A stretch of DNA of 64,000 nucleotides from Ambrosia x helenae. Lineage: Eukaryota; Streptophyta; Magnoliopsida; Asterales; Asteraceae. The DNA lies in contig CM061223.1 in assembly GCA_030844895.1 (NCBI GenBank), positions 11,109,994 to 11,173,993 on the forward strand, read 5' to 3'. The stretch's first letter is position 1. The number at the start of each line of letters is the position of its first letter. Position numbers and translations under genes: made by a program. A model generated the notes under the pieces. That model saw nothing but the letters and a program-made list of their open reading frames with translations. It searched no databases and was not told where the DNA came from. Of this stretch, positions 10,935 through 22,700 are shown piece after piece.

Positions 10935-11491
10935 TAGGGCTGCAAACGAACTGAACTTTCAGCGAACAGTTCATGAACCGTTCGGCGGGAAGTTCGTTCG
11001 TGTTTGTTCGTTTAATAAATGAACGAACACGAACAAAAAAAATCCGTTCGTTTAGTTAAACGAACGAACATGAACAGAGGTCGCGTTCGTTCGTTTATGT
11101 TCGTGAACGTTCGGTAACGTGTTCGTTTATGTTCGTTTGTGTTCGATAGTTTAGTAAGGTTTTTAATTTTTATACTCTTTTATTTTTATATATCTTAATG
11201 TATGTGAATTCGATGTTATTCAAAAGTTAATATATGTCCGTTTATGTTTGGTTATGTTCATGAACACTTGTTTGTGTTCATTAATGTATGTTTATGTTCG
11301 TGTGTGTTCATGAACAAAATTAACAAACGAACACAAACGAACACGAACATGAGTGTTTTCTTAACAAACGAACACGAACATAAAATCTCGTTCGGTAAGT
11401 GTTCATGAACTGTTGGTGAACACATAATTTTCTTAACAAACGAACACGAACAAGGCCTTGTTCGTGTTCGTTTGGTTCGTTTGCAGCCCTA
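10935..11491. mobile_element. hAT-type MITE with foldback subterminal repeats
   Basis: Ends are perfect inverted repeats (TAGGGCTGCAAACGAAC and its complement). The flanks cctgcggg (10927-10934) and cccacggg (11492-11499) match at 6 of 8 bases, an aged 8-bp duplication as for hAT elements. The body is filled with gttcgt/cgaacacgaaca repeats in both orientations, so it can fold on itself. Longer relatives lie at 3020-3695 and 43826-44480. Confidence 0.75.
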
Positions 11492-11499
11492 CCCACGGG

Positions 11500-12250
11500 C
11501 ACGTATCTAACCTGGTAAGAATAAATATGACTGCGTAAAAAATGCCATACGTGGGACCCAAGCGCACGAATACGTGGTTAAAAGGTAGGTGTGCTACGAA
11601 CTGAGCTAGAACGAACGGTAGTTGACACACGATTCGTAAACAATGCATAAAAAGTTCTTACCTAAGAATAAGCACGCAAGGAAATCGTTTTTTAGTAAAC
11701 GAATTAACATTATTATTTTTAACCAGACTAATTTTCAACAACGTTATGTCGAACGTGAACTTAAACTGTCAACGTCGAACCCTGAAATGTGATTTTTTTT
11801 ACCGCTTACGTCAAAACCTGATGTTGTACCAACGCCTACATAAAAAAAACCACATGACGAAGTTTTTATTTTAGTGAAGGAATTAAAATGCGGTGTGAAA
11901 CTAAAATGTTTGAAACTAAAGGGGTCTAAACGACATTTATAAAGTTGTTAAAAAAATAGGGGGACTAAAAGTGTAAAAACTCATTTTTTTTAATTAGGGG
12001 CGGCGTCAACCAATCGGTTGCGCCACCGATTTTGTGCTTTAATAGATATAGAATTAATGGGCTTAGATATTTAGATAATCTAATATCACGCACCTCTAGT
12101 ATACAAAACATAGTTGTTAAAGGCGCCAGACGCACTTAAGGTGCTAAAGGTGAGCTTTAGGCCTCATTGCAAGGCGCTTAAAAAGTAAGAGTTTATTTAA
12201 GCGAGACACATGGTATAAAATACATTCTTAGGAATTTTAAACATGTTTTA
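11500..12250. other. non-coding; possible Helitron 5' end near 12052
   Basis: No gene recognised. On the minus strand from 12052 the sequence TCTATATCTATTAAAGCAC resembles a Helitron 5' end, and a GC hairpin near 10925/11500 (split by the hAT MITE) could be its 3' end. The host bases at the ends do not fit the A/T rule well, so this is tentative. Confidence 0.3.
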
Positions 12251-12440
12251 GAGGGTGTTTGGGATTGCGTTTTAAATCTGATTTTTAGATTATTGCGTTT
12301 TGAAAACGCAGATAATCAGTTTTAGTGTTTGGATTGCGTTTTGAAAACGATGATAATCAGTTTTTTAGGCTACCAAAACAGTGGAGCTGCTTTTCCAAAA
12401 CGCATAATTTGTTTTTATTAATCAATCCCAAACACCCCCT
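12251..12440. mobile_element. MITE with GAGGGTGTTTGGGATTG ends
   Basis: Inverted ends gagggtgtttgggattg (12251) and caatcccaaacaccccct (ending 12440). The interior repeats 'ttttgaaaacg..gataatcag' twice in inverted fashion. The flanking duplication is not clear (TA or nothing), so the superfamily is not assigned. A related start occurs at about 34569. Confidence 0.6.
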
Positions 12441-12874
12441 AGGGTTAGTTTAGGTTGTTTTAGGTTGATTATAGACTTGTTTATGGCTGGTATAATTGTC
12501 ATAGAGGTGTTCAGACAATTGTTGGCCGCAATTCCGTCAGAACTTTGGCTGAAAAATGTGCGTGAGGGCTTAAAAGTAGGGCTTTTGAAGTAAAGCGAAA
12601 AGGCTGCGATTTGCCTGAAAAGTGAGCCTAGGTGGGCACCTGAGTGGGCTTTGACAACATAGATACAAAATACTGTTTCAGACCCAAACCGAATCGTTTT
12701 CATTTTGAAGACCGGTTTGACAAAAATCAGTTCTATTTACATATCAATTTTTGACTAAAGAACCCAAACCCCTATACGAATTGGTAAACCGGTTTTTATC
12801 TGAATCCGGCCAGGTTTGAAACCGGTATTTTTCTTCAAATCTCGAACTAGTACCAAACCAGCCGGTTGAAGTTG
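12441..12874. other. no gene recognised; ccggttt-rich sequence
   Basis: Bases 12660-12860 contain several ccggttt/aaaccgg words typical of the foldback MITEs in this window, but no clean ends are seen. Confidence 0.3.
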
Positions 12875-12879
12875 GGCAC

Positions 12880-13202
12880 TGTAACATCCGGCCCCTCTCA
12901 CCACCAATATTGTCCGCTTTGCCCCGATGGGTTGCCCATCCAGAGCTCACGGATTTGTTTTTGGTCGCCCCGGTGGAGACTTCCCAGGAGGTCACCCATC
13001 CTGATACTACTCCCACCTGAGCACGCTTAACTGTGGAGTTCTCCTCTCATCCACTAGCATTAAGCCCAAAACGCGTTGGTGATTTAAGAGGCTTTGGATT
13101 ACTTATGAACCAAGGATCTCTCCTGGCCACGGCCGATGTGGGATTTGCCTAGGGTGTCATACAAAGGCCCATGTTAATCTCCCAGAAATCAGTACTGTTA
13201 CA
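12880..13202 (-). mobile_element. Cassandra TRIM solo LTR
   Basis: 323 bp bounded on the minus strand by TGTAACA and TGTTACA and flanked by the perfect 5-bp duplication GGCAC (12875-12879 and 13203-13207). It contains a 5S rRNA-like segment, the hallmark of the Cassandra terminal-repeat-in-miniature family. Only one LTR is present, so the element lost its interior and second LTR by LTR-LTR recombination. Confidence 0.92.
12963..13082 (-). repeat. 5S rRNA-derived segment within Cassandra LTR
   Basis: On the minus strand the core contains box A-like AGTTAAGCGTGCTCAGG and box C-like GGATGGGTGACCTCCTGGG, as in plant 5S rRNA. The 5' third of 5S is diverged. Because it sits in an LTR with target duplication and differs from 5S at several places, it is not a 5S gene copy. 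Confidence 0.85.
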
Positions 13203-13207
13203 GGCAC

Positions 13208-13672
13208 AAACCGGTTGTCTTTGCACTGGACTGGGTTACAAATCGTCTGATTTTTTTACACCTCTACATAAACCTACAATTTTGCAAAAACTCGTGTGAG
13301 GATTAATTACCGACTTTGAGAAAAAGAAAACAAAAAGGTCTATTTGCAAGGGGTCATTTTCTGGGTACAAATGTTAATTTTCTTCACGTCACGTGTATGG
13401 TCCAAAATGGTCATTCGAACCCAATTCGTTTGGTTTGATTGTTATAATATACACGTCAACAATAAACATTAGGAAGATAGAATCAACAGATAACATCAAA
13501 TAAACTCACAAACAAACAAACAAACTCGATCCTCAAGTATGAAGATCATTATTCTTACATGTCATTCTTTGAAATTCCAACTATACGTACAATATAAAGT
13601 AGGTACGTATACAACAAGTATCATACTATCACGAAACTCCTTCGGATCATTCATTCTTGACACGCGTTTTAA
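13208..13672. other. 3' flank of the LEA14-like gene
   Basis: Non-coding. It should include the 3' UTR of the minus-strand LEA14-like gene (just left of 13673), but no clear polyadenylation signal was picked out. Confidence 0.4.
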
Positions 13673-15154
13673 TTAAGATCCGAATAAAGTGGATAGCGTT
13701 GGGAGTTTGACCTCACCCTTGCTGTTCACCGGAATGTTGATGTTACCAAAAATGGGGAGATCGACTACTAGAATGATATTGAGCTCATAGTCTATGTCCC
13801 AGTCCGCACCAATGTCCTTTACGAGGCTAGCTAACACGCTATGTGGCACCTTAACCGCCACATCTAGCATCGTGTCACCTTCTGCCTTTAGCGACCCTGG
13901 GTCTGGGATTGTGCCTTCCGCAATCACCCTGGTGATTTCAACAACATTTCAACCAAAATTAGAAAATTCACACACCAAGGGTGTATGTATGAAAAAACAA
14001 GTTGTCACTTTGGGCTAGTTTTTTTTTTTTTTTTTGAAAGGCGAATTTCTTGTTCCTAGTGAGACTTGAACTGAAGACCTCACACCTTTTTAGTGTATTA
14101 AAAGGCTTTGCTTTACCACTGGACCACCAACCCCAATGGCGGGCTAGTTTTGTTAATCATTATACATATACTTTTTTTTTTTTTTGGAATGGGACCCCAA
14201 TTTTAGAATCCGCTCTAAACCAGCCCTATACACACTACCATACTTTTACGACCATTTGGATTGATTGTGACCAAAAACCAAATTGATTGTGACAAAAAAC
14301 CAAGGCCATCACCGAGAACATTCAAAAAATTGAGTTCCAAGTCTGAGTGCTAAAGTAAAGCCTTGAACTTAAAACCTCTTCAATATATTAAAATGAATTT
14401 TCCAACTTTATCGACATTACCAACTTTACCGACAAAATTCGCAGGTACATAAACAAATATATACTATATATATTTAAAAAAAAAAAACTGGGGCCCATCA
14501 AGAGACCAGGTCTCGTGCCTTCAAGGAGGAAGCCCTTGTATTTTTTGCTCAGCAGTGTAAATTTACTAGTATTATGCCCGAAAATTTAATATGTATTGAG
14601 TTCGCCCCTAATTTAACGGTCCCAAGTTCGACCCCCAAATTTTGTTCAAGCTTAGTCACTACGCTCATTCCGACCCTTTTGGGCCGGGGCTGACCAAAAC
14701 ATCCATCACAAATTAACAAACCAAACCTTCCAACAACCGAGTTCGTGACCAAACTTTCAAAATCAACTAACCAAACCATTTAGACCGAGTCTAGTCTGTG
14801 ACCAACTTTTAGCGACAGTTGTATCTGTCATCACAAACTTTAGTCGCTTTTTCTATTTTTCTAACAACAATATGAAACACAAATTTCTCAATGTCAACAA
14901 ATAGGAAACGATGAAGACATGAAAAGTGAGGAATAGAATAAAAGCTACCTGTCGGCGCTTTTGAAGGTATAAGAGATCTGACAGATGGGAATAGAAGTGC
15001 TGTAAGGATTTGAGACATTAACATCAGCTTTGTAGGTGATGCACTCTGTATTAACGCCTTTTAGATCAACGTTTATGACGTTGGCCTCCGGCTTCTTCAT
15101 GTTCGCCAACTTATCCGTCACAAAATCCTTAGCCATGTCCATAAATCCAGCCAT
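13673..15154 (-). CDS. LEA14-type late embryogenesis abundant protein (LEA_2), two exons
   Basis: LEA_2 proteins such as Lea14-A are small folded beta-sandwich proteins that accumulate under drought, salt or abscisic acid and are thought to protect cells; mostly cytosolic. Exon 1 is 15154-14949 (ATG, MAGFMDMAKDFVTDK), ending in AG with a GT donor at 14948. Exon 2 is 13928-13673. Joining gives R across the junction and a 153-residue protein, the usual LEA14 length. Recognisable motifs are NVSNPYSTSIPICQISY, GTIPDPGSLK, VPHSVLASLVKDIGADWDIDY and the C-terminal GEVKLPTL. An in-frame ATG 63 bases upstream (15217) exists, but the N-terminus from 15154 fits the family. The 1020-bp intron holds a SINE. 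No frame damage is seen. A MULE ends 374 bp upstream of the ATG. Confidence 0.93.
14023..14140 (-). mobile_element. tRNA-derived SINE in the LEA14 intron
   Basis: On the minus strand the head holds box A-like TGGTCCAGTGG and box B-like AGTTCAAGTCTC, and the element ends in a poly-A (poly-T on plus, 14023-14035). An 11-bp duplication gggctagtttt flanks it (14012-14022 and 14141-14151). Head, tail and TSD together make a complete short SINE, in the same orientation as the host gene. Confidence 0.85.
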
Positions 15155-15288
15155 CTTATTATTATTATTATTCTCAATAAACAACAAACTAGTTAAATAT
15201 CTTTCTGTTTTTGACAAGGAATGTGATTATGAATTGTGATGGATCAATCATGTATGTGTGTGTATATGTATGGATTGGAAGAGAGACG

Positions 15289-15361
15289 TTATATTATAAT
15301 ATTATTGGGTTGGATGGGTTATCCGTGGGTGGGCCGTGTGTGTCACGTGACTAGACACGTG
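15289..15361 (-). promoter_or_regulatory. LEA14 promoter: TATA box and two G-box/ABRE motifs
   Basis: On the minus strand a TATA-like TATAATATAA (15298-15289) lies about 135 bases upstream of the ATG. Two CACGTG cores follow at 15344-15349 and 15356-15361, about 50-70 bases further upstream. CACGTG cores are the binding sites of bZIP ABF/AREB factors in abscisic-acid-responsive LEA genes. Two close copies are the typical requirement, so induction by drought or ABA is a reasonable inference. Confidence 0.7.
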
Positions 15362-15518
15362 TTGTTACTTTTCAGAGTCCAGATCTCATTCTGGTTTTAC
15401 GCGTTACGCCACCGGCCCATTCTCAATTTTAATTAATAAATAAATAAAAATTTATTTTTTGTTTAGTTCCCAAATATATCTTTTTCAAAGGTGTTTCCAA
15501 ATATATCTATACTTCTAT

Positions 15519-15527
15519 TTCTTTTTT
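15519..15527. other. 9-bp target site duplication, left
   Basis: ttctttttt, identical to 29453-29461 on the other side of the MULE. Confidence 0.9.
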
Positions 15528-15727
15528 GAGTTAATTGCACTTTTCGTTCCTGTGGTTTGCCCAAACTAACAGGTTCAGCTTAGACTTAACACCCTGAGTA
15601 CCTGTGTTTTCAATTTCTAACAGTTTAGATCCCTCGACCTAACGGTCGTCCATCTGCCCTTACTAGGACCCCCACGTGCAGCTCACGTGAGGGGTATTAT
15701 TGTCATTTTGTCTGTATTATTAACCTT
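15528..15727 (+). repeat. MULE left terminal inverted repeat
   Basis: Pairs with 29258-29452. Contains two CACGTG motifs (15673-15678 and 15684-15689). It faces the LEA14 promoter, 374-570 bp upstream of that gene's ATG. Confidence 0.93.
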
Positions 15728-17520
15728 TATATTTATGAAAAAAAAAATAAAACCCTCAAACATATCACATCGTTCATCCCATCCCTGATTTTCCCTCCAA
15801 ATCCTTTAAACCCTAATCTTCAATCAGTAATCAAACATCAATTTCTTGCAATGTGGGCATCGTTATGGATGATTCGAGAACCAGACGTTGTTTACAACCC
15901 ATTCGAGATTTACTGTAAGTTTATTACAATCCTAATTCTTCTACCATCGTTATGGATGATTCATGGTGTTAAACTGATTTCTTTTTTTATTTATTTGTAG
16001 CCGAGGATAATACATTGTTTACAATTAAGTTGATTCATGGTGGTGAGTTTATCAATAGTCCTAGTAGAAAGTATGTTAATGGCAAGTCTTGCTATATAGA
16101 CTGTTGTTGTACTGAAGATTTTGGAATAGATGTTTTAGTTGAGATGATTAAATCAGTAGGTTATCCCTGTGACATGGTGTTTTATCAACATTTTAGATTA
16201 CCTGATGGGGATTTAGACACTGGTTTAAGGGAATTGGCTACAAATGACTCTGTTAAAAGGTTTTGTAAATTGGCTACACAGTATAAGGTCATGGAGGTAT
16301 ATGTGCAACATTGGTGGCCAAAGATTAATACTTTTATGATTGAGCATGAAGAAAGGCAGAAGCAACAACAAGCAGTAGTGGTTGAATGTAATGATCCTGT
16401 AGGCCAACCTAATTTAGTTTCTGATTCTGAATTTGAAGATCTACTTAATCAGGTTAAGGGGAAAACAACCATTGATGGAATTGATGCCAATCCCTCTATT
16501 ACTTTGGCTAAGTTTTTTGAACCTTCAGTTGATACAAAACAGGATGACAATATGGTAGATGACCAAGAACATGATGATAGTCAGGATGAAAAAGAAGATG
16601 AAAAAGAAGATGAAACAGAAGATGAAAAAGATGTTGATGAAACAGAAGATGAAAAAGAAGTTAATGAAACAGAAGATCAAACTGGTTCTGAACAGGATGA
16701 TATTGAAGACTCTAATTATATTGTTGATCCTGACAATATGGTAGAGGACCCAGATGTGGATATGAAACATTTTAGGTCTGTTGTAGATGATGTAGAAGAT
16801 GACTTGGAGATGCATCATAATGTGGACATTGATGCAGATGACTTACATGTAGACCTTGACGACTTTGATAGTCTAAGTGAAGATGAAGAAGATGAGTATA
16901 AACATGAAGCATCTGTGAAAAGGAAGCAGAAGAAAGAAGAAGAAAAAAGTTGTAATCCATTTAGTGTTGGTGATTTGTTTGAAGATAGGGAGGAGATCAA
17001 ACTTATTATTAAAGAACATGCTGTGGAGATAAGGAGACAACTTCATATTGTCAAGAATGAGATTCTGAGGTTTAGAGTTGTGTGCAGGGGGCATACTCCT
17101 GTGTTCACAAGTGGGGAATCTTCACAAACCCAAGGTGGTCCCACAAAGAGAAGAAAACAGGCTGCTAGGAAAAAAAACCAACAAAGAATGGTGGTCAAAG
17201 TAGTATTAATAAGCCACATACCCCAAAGAAAACACTAAGAATAAAGTATCCAAAGCCCACTTGTCCTTGGGCTGTTCAAATATCCAGACCCACTGAGAAT
17301 GATTTATGGGAGGTGAGGACTTACAACCCAAAGCACAAGTGTTTGGAGACTAGGGTAATAAATTTGTACACAATGGGTTGGATGGCAAGAGAGATTGCAC
17401 CAATAATTGATGGTAACCCTACAATAACCTTGAGCAAGTTGCAGGACCTACTTCAAAAGAAACATCAGATCCAGATCTCCCTCATGAAAATATCAAGGGC
17501 CGGAGCTATTGCAAACAAAA

Positions 17521-17610
17521 AGATCAATGGTGTTTCCAAGATCAGTATCATCTGCTTAGAGACTACTATGAGGATTTACTTAGATCAATGGTGTTTCCAA
17601 GATCAGTATC
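17521..17610 (+). repeat. 29-bp duplication at the MULE/gypsy breakpoint
   Basis: A 29-base segment beginning agatcaatggtgtttccaag occurs at 17521-17549 and again, identical, at 17582-17610, directly before LTR sequence. It reads as filler DNA copied from nearby during break repair; the natural agatcaa at 17582 gives microhomology for the template jump. Confidence 0.85.
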
Positions 17611-19589
17611 GTAAAACCGACCCACACAAGGAGTCAAAACCCGACCCACGCAAGGAGTCAAAGCATCTCATAACCCGAGATGTAAAAGTAGTCCCAAACC
17701 GGACTAGAAAACGTTTTGTAAGTTGCCTCAAACCCGAGACGCATGCTTTTGAGAAAAGAATAGTGAAACTCACCTTAGGTTGCACGTGAATGATCCAAAT
17801 CCCTCAAACAGTAACGAGCCACCGACTCCCTATTACAAGTGTCACTAGGTGAGTATACATGCATACCAACACATCATGCAACTCGATTGTCCAAAACTTC
17901 TAAAGTTCCAATCGTGTAGTGACGCCTAGTGACTCTACATGCACAAGTAAGTCCTACGTATCCCGTTGGTGATCATAATGATTATTATCAGTTTTATACC
18001 TTATACACATCTCCTATAAGTATTCATATAAGTTCATGTCAAATACATATCATATAGGACTCCAAATAGTCACATAAACACATAATACACAATCTGCGTT
18101 TTTAGGACAGATTGTGCGCCATGAAAACTAATTTATTTAAAATACTTAATCAATGAATTAAACTCCCAAAGCTTTACTGAATATTCTTTGGGATTTATTT
18201 AATAACCCATATTTTTGTTTTGTCCTAAAACTAAACACAAAAATTATTAAAATTCGTACAACACAGCTATGTCCAGAAAATTTCCACAACAGGTCAGTTT
18301 AGTAGAAAAATTCCCAAAAATTGTGTATTCACCCAAACGAGGTTAATCCACTTGGAAAAGCCAAGTTTTTCCAATATTGACCTCCTGTCCAAATTTCATA
18401 ACTTAATTGTTTGTAAAACTTGAGTTATACCCGTTTAAAGTTGACCCAATTTATAACTCCGAAATTCTGATATGACCTTTAATCAAATAAAACTCCAAAA
18501 ACATATCAAACGACATCCAAATCAGATGATTTTGCCCATTCTAAAAGGCTAAGACCATGTACAATCCATTCATGCAAAGAATCGATCAGAACAACCAATT
18601 TAACATCAAGATACAGCCCCTACAAAACACCCTAATGAATCTGCCAGAAACTGAAACTTGCTCCCCAAGTTATTCACAAACCCTAATCATGCATAAAAAT
18701 CTCTAATACATGCATAACTCATATTATTCTGATTAAACACCTATATTATCATACAAAAACCTTAATTATGATTACTAGCAACAATTATCATCATCAAATC
18801 ACAATGAACATTCAAGAACTCTCATTAACACATGTTATGCGATTATATACATGCATGCTCTATGATTTTTTTTTAAACTTTCCAACATTATTAATCATCA
18901 TAAATCATGTAAAGATCATACCTTTCAAAGCAAGAGTCCTCAAAGCCTAGAGATTGCACCACAACTAGCTTGAAGGAATGAGTAGGATTGATGTTTGTTG
19001 AAAATCAAGAGGATGGGGGTGGGGGTTGGTTCACGGCGCATAGAGGGGAGGGGTTAGGGTTTTTATTTTTTTTTATTTTTTGTCTCCTAATTATAAGAGG
19101 GCTTGGCTTGTTGCCCAAGCAATTGGGTATTAGGGCCCCTTTTAGTCCATTAACCGGGCCCGTTAGTCATGTTCTAGTCCAATACCGGGCCCGATGATAT
19201 TAATCACCCTAAATTGCATAAAAACTATTGTTTTTATTATTTCATAACATATCAATCATAAGGTGCACGTAACTTGCATGGTTTACATATAAATTTTCAG
19301 TCAAGCGATAATTCACATAAGCATGTACTCCACACAAACATGTAACACTACGTTCATCACAATCCCATTGTGCTTATTATTATGTTTGCCAGATAAATCA
19401 CCAACGTTCGGGATGCAGGACTCGTGTGTGTGACAAAACAAGGTTTTTCCTACTTATAACATATGTTAATAGCATCTAACATATGTTAAGCCTACTTAAC
19501 TAATCCTAGTTAAGTATTTGATCACTGTGAATATGCAAGTTAACTAGAGTTCAGTAAAAAATGTTAACTTGAAAATGCGGGGTGTCACA
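17611..19589 (-). repeat. 3' LTR, truncated
   Basis: Corresponds to 24905-26877 of the other LTR. Its outer 786 bases and some adjacent MULE coding sequence are gone. Frames inside (for example 17603-17785) are LTR sequence, not genes. Confidence 0.9.
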
Positions 19590-19720
19590 TCATCCCTAAG
19601 TTGAAAAGAATTTCGTCCCGAAATTCGGCAAGTAAACAATAAAGCCAGCTATAAAAATGTGTGCTTTGTTCCCGGATGTCACATCATCCCCAAGTTGAAA
19701 GGAATTTCGCCCCGAAATTC
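19590..19720 (-). other. polypurine tract region, duplicated
   Basis: A block containing 'cccgaaattc...aacttggggatgatgtgaca' on the minus strand occurs twice (19589-19632 and 19676-19722). Each copy ends in a tgacat/tgtgaca-like word next to the LTR start, so the region around the 3' LTR boundary was partly duplicated. Confidence 0.5.
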
Positions 19721-22700
19721 ACTTTGAAAGAGCTGCTTTATGTTCCGCGTTTGATCTATGTACAATTTCAGGTTCGGTAAAGAGATGTGGGTATTTGAGT
19801 CGCATCTGATCCCTACGTTCCCACGTTTATTCTGGTCCGAGAAGGGAATTCCATCGCACCTTAACAATAGGTATGGTGCTTTTCCTGAGTTTCTTAACGC
19901 CCTGCTCAAGAATCTCCGCTGGTTCTTCCACGAACCGTAGCTGGTCGTCTACCTGGATCTCCTCCAGTGGCACTACCAGTGTCGTATCTGATAAGCATTT
20001 CTTCAAGTTCGAGACGTGGAATACATTGTGCACTCCACTGAGTTCATCTGGTAGGTTTAGCTGGTAAGCTACCGGACCAATCCTTTTGACAATCTCGAAT
20101 GGTCCAACGTATCGTGGGTTTAGTTTTCCCCGTTTCCCAAAGTGTATCACCCCTTTCCAAGGTGACACCTTTAACAAAACCTTGTCCCCAACCTGGAACT
20201 CCAAAGGTTTCCTACGTTTATCAGCATAACTTTTCTGTCGATCCCGAGCAGCAGCCATCCGGTTTCTGATTTGCACTATCTTCTCAGAAGTTTCGTGCAC
20301 GAGTTCGGGACCTGTTAGTTGGCTATCCCCAACCTCAGTCCAACAGATGGGAGACCTACACTTGCACCCGTATAGTGCCTCAAAAGGCGCACACTGTATC
20401 GAAGTGTGGTAGCTGTTGTTATAAGAGAATTCGATCAAAGGCAAGTGCTTATCCCAATTATTGCCAAAGTCCACCACGCACGCTCGTAGCAGATTCTCTA
20501 AGGTTTGGATGGTACGTTCACTCTGTCCATCCGTCTGCGGGTGATAGGCTGTGCTCATATCAAGACGAGTTCCTAAAGCATCTTGGAGAGTAGTCCAGAA
20601 ACGAGAAGTGAATCGCCCATCGCGATCAGATATAATAGAAGTAGGCACCCCATGCCTCGAGACTATCTCCTTGATGTAAAGGTTCGCTAGTTTCTCCAAT
20701 GAGTCTGTTTCCTTTATAGCCAGAAAGTGGGCCGATTTGGTTAAACGGTCCACGATAACCCAAATCATGTTATGGCCCGTTGGCGTCCTAGGAAGCTTTG
20801 TAATAAAATCCATGGAAATCCCATCCCATTTCCACATTGGAATTTCTGGTTGTTGGAGTAGGCCTGAAGGTTTTTGATATTCAATCTTATCCTTCGCACA
20901 AGTCAAGCACTTACTGACACAAGTGGCTATCTTAGCTTTCATGTTTGGCCACTAGTAAAGAGTCTTAAGATCTTGGTACATCTTGTCCGAACCAGGATGT
21001 ACCGAATAGCGAGAGGTATATGCTTCATCAAGCACCAGTTGTCTGAGATCCCCAAATCGTGGTATCCAGACTCGATCCATGAAGTACTGCAGACCATCCG
21101 TCTTTAGTTCCAAGTGCTTATTAGCACCATGTAAGGTCTCAAGCCCGATGTTTTCTTCCTTCAAGGCTTCGCCCTGGGCTTCACGTATCTTATCAGGAAG
21201 ATTAGAATGGATGGTGAGTTGTAAGGCTCGCACCCGTTTAGGTTTCGTTTCCTTTCGACTGAGGGCATTAGCTACTACATTAGCCTTCCCTGGATGATAC
21301 TTGATGGCACAATCATAATCATTCAAAAGTTCAACCCAGCGACGTTGTCATATGTTCAGCACCTTCTGATCAAATATATGCTGAAGGCTCTTGTGATCAG
21401 TGAAAATTATGCACTTTGTGCCGGAGAGGTAGTGCCTCCAGATTTTTAGAGCAAAGGCCACTGCTCCCAGTTCCGAGTCATGTGTGGTGTAATTCTTCTC
21501 ATGAACCTTCAATTAACGTGAAGCACACGCGATCACCTTATCACGCTGCATTAGCGCACATCCTAACCCTTGGATAGACGCATCACAGTACACCACAAAG
21601 TCCTCTGTTCCCTCAGGTAGCGATAGTATCGGTGCACTGCAAAGTTTTGACCAGATTCTTGGGCATCTCCCCACTTATAGGCAATTCCTTTCCGCGTTAG
21701 GGCGGTGAGAGGTTGAGCGATCTTAGAGAATCCCTCAATGAACCTACGATAATATCCCGCAAGACCAAGAAACTGGCGCACTACTGTCGGAGTCTTAGGA
21801 GCCTCCCACTTTTAATAGCATCAATCTTGGTGGGATCAACATGTATTCCTGCCTCGTTCACTACATGTCCAAGAAATTGGACTTCTCGAATCCAAAAGTC
21901 ACATTTAGAGAATTTTGCATACAGGTGCTCATTTCTCAAAAGTTACAAGATCAGCTGCAGGTGTTGCTCGTGCTCTTCCCTGCTCTTGAAATAAATCAGT
22001 ATGTCATCTATGAACACTATGATGAATTTGTCCAAATAGGGCTTGCATACCCGGTTCATTAGATCCATGAACACAACTGACGCATTAGTTAGCCCAAATG
22101 GCATCACCAAAAACTCATAATGTCCATACCGAGTTCGAAAGGCTGCATTCGCCACATCCTCCTCCTGGACTATCAGTTGATGATATACTGACCTCAAGTC
22201 AATCTTAGAATAGAAACTCGACCCTGGTAGCTGGTCGAACAAGTCATCAATACGAGGCAAAGGGTAGCGGTTCTTAACCGTCACTTTGTTCAATTCCCGA
22301 TAATCAATACACATGCGGAACTCCCATCTTTCTTCTTAACAAACAGAACTGGAGCTCCCCATGGCGAAGTACTAGGTCTAATAAAGCCCCTATCCAATAG
22401 CTCTTAGAGTTGGGTAGACAGTTCTTGAAGTTTGCCTGGTGTTAGGCGATATGGTGTGCGTGCAACTGGAGCTGCTCCAGGTACAAGATCAATTTGAAAC
22501 TCCACTTGACGAACAGGTGGAAGTCCAGGTAGTTCCCCTGGGAAAACATCTGGGAAATCTCGGACTCCCGGGATGTCCTTAATCTTAGTTTCAGTTTCAG
22601 CTCGAGTGTCAGATATGTTAGCCAAATGGCTGGACAACCCGTACGAATACACTTCTAGGCTTTCAAGAAGGAGATGATGCCCACCATTGCACCACCACGA

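Noticed and set aside
12963..13082. 5S rRNA gene
   Set aside because: The segment is inside an LTR with 5-bp target duplication and its 5' third is diverged; it is the Cassandra 5S-derived block.
16525..17094. Minus-strand and alternate-frame ORFs opposite the transposase
   Set aside because: Shadows of the acidic, GAA/GAT-rich part of the transposase reading frame.
17603..19197. Several 60-69 codon frames in the left LTR and the same frames at 24832-25083
   Set aside because: Repeated in both LTRs, no protein similarity, LTR sequence only.
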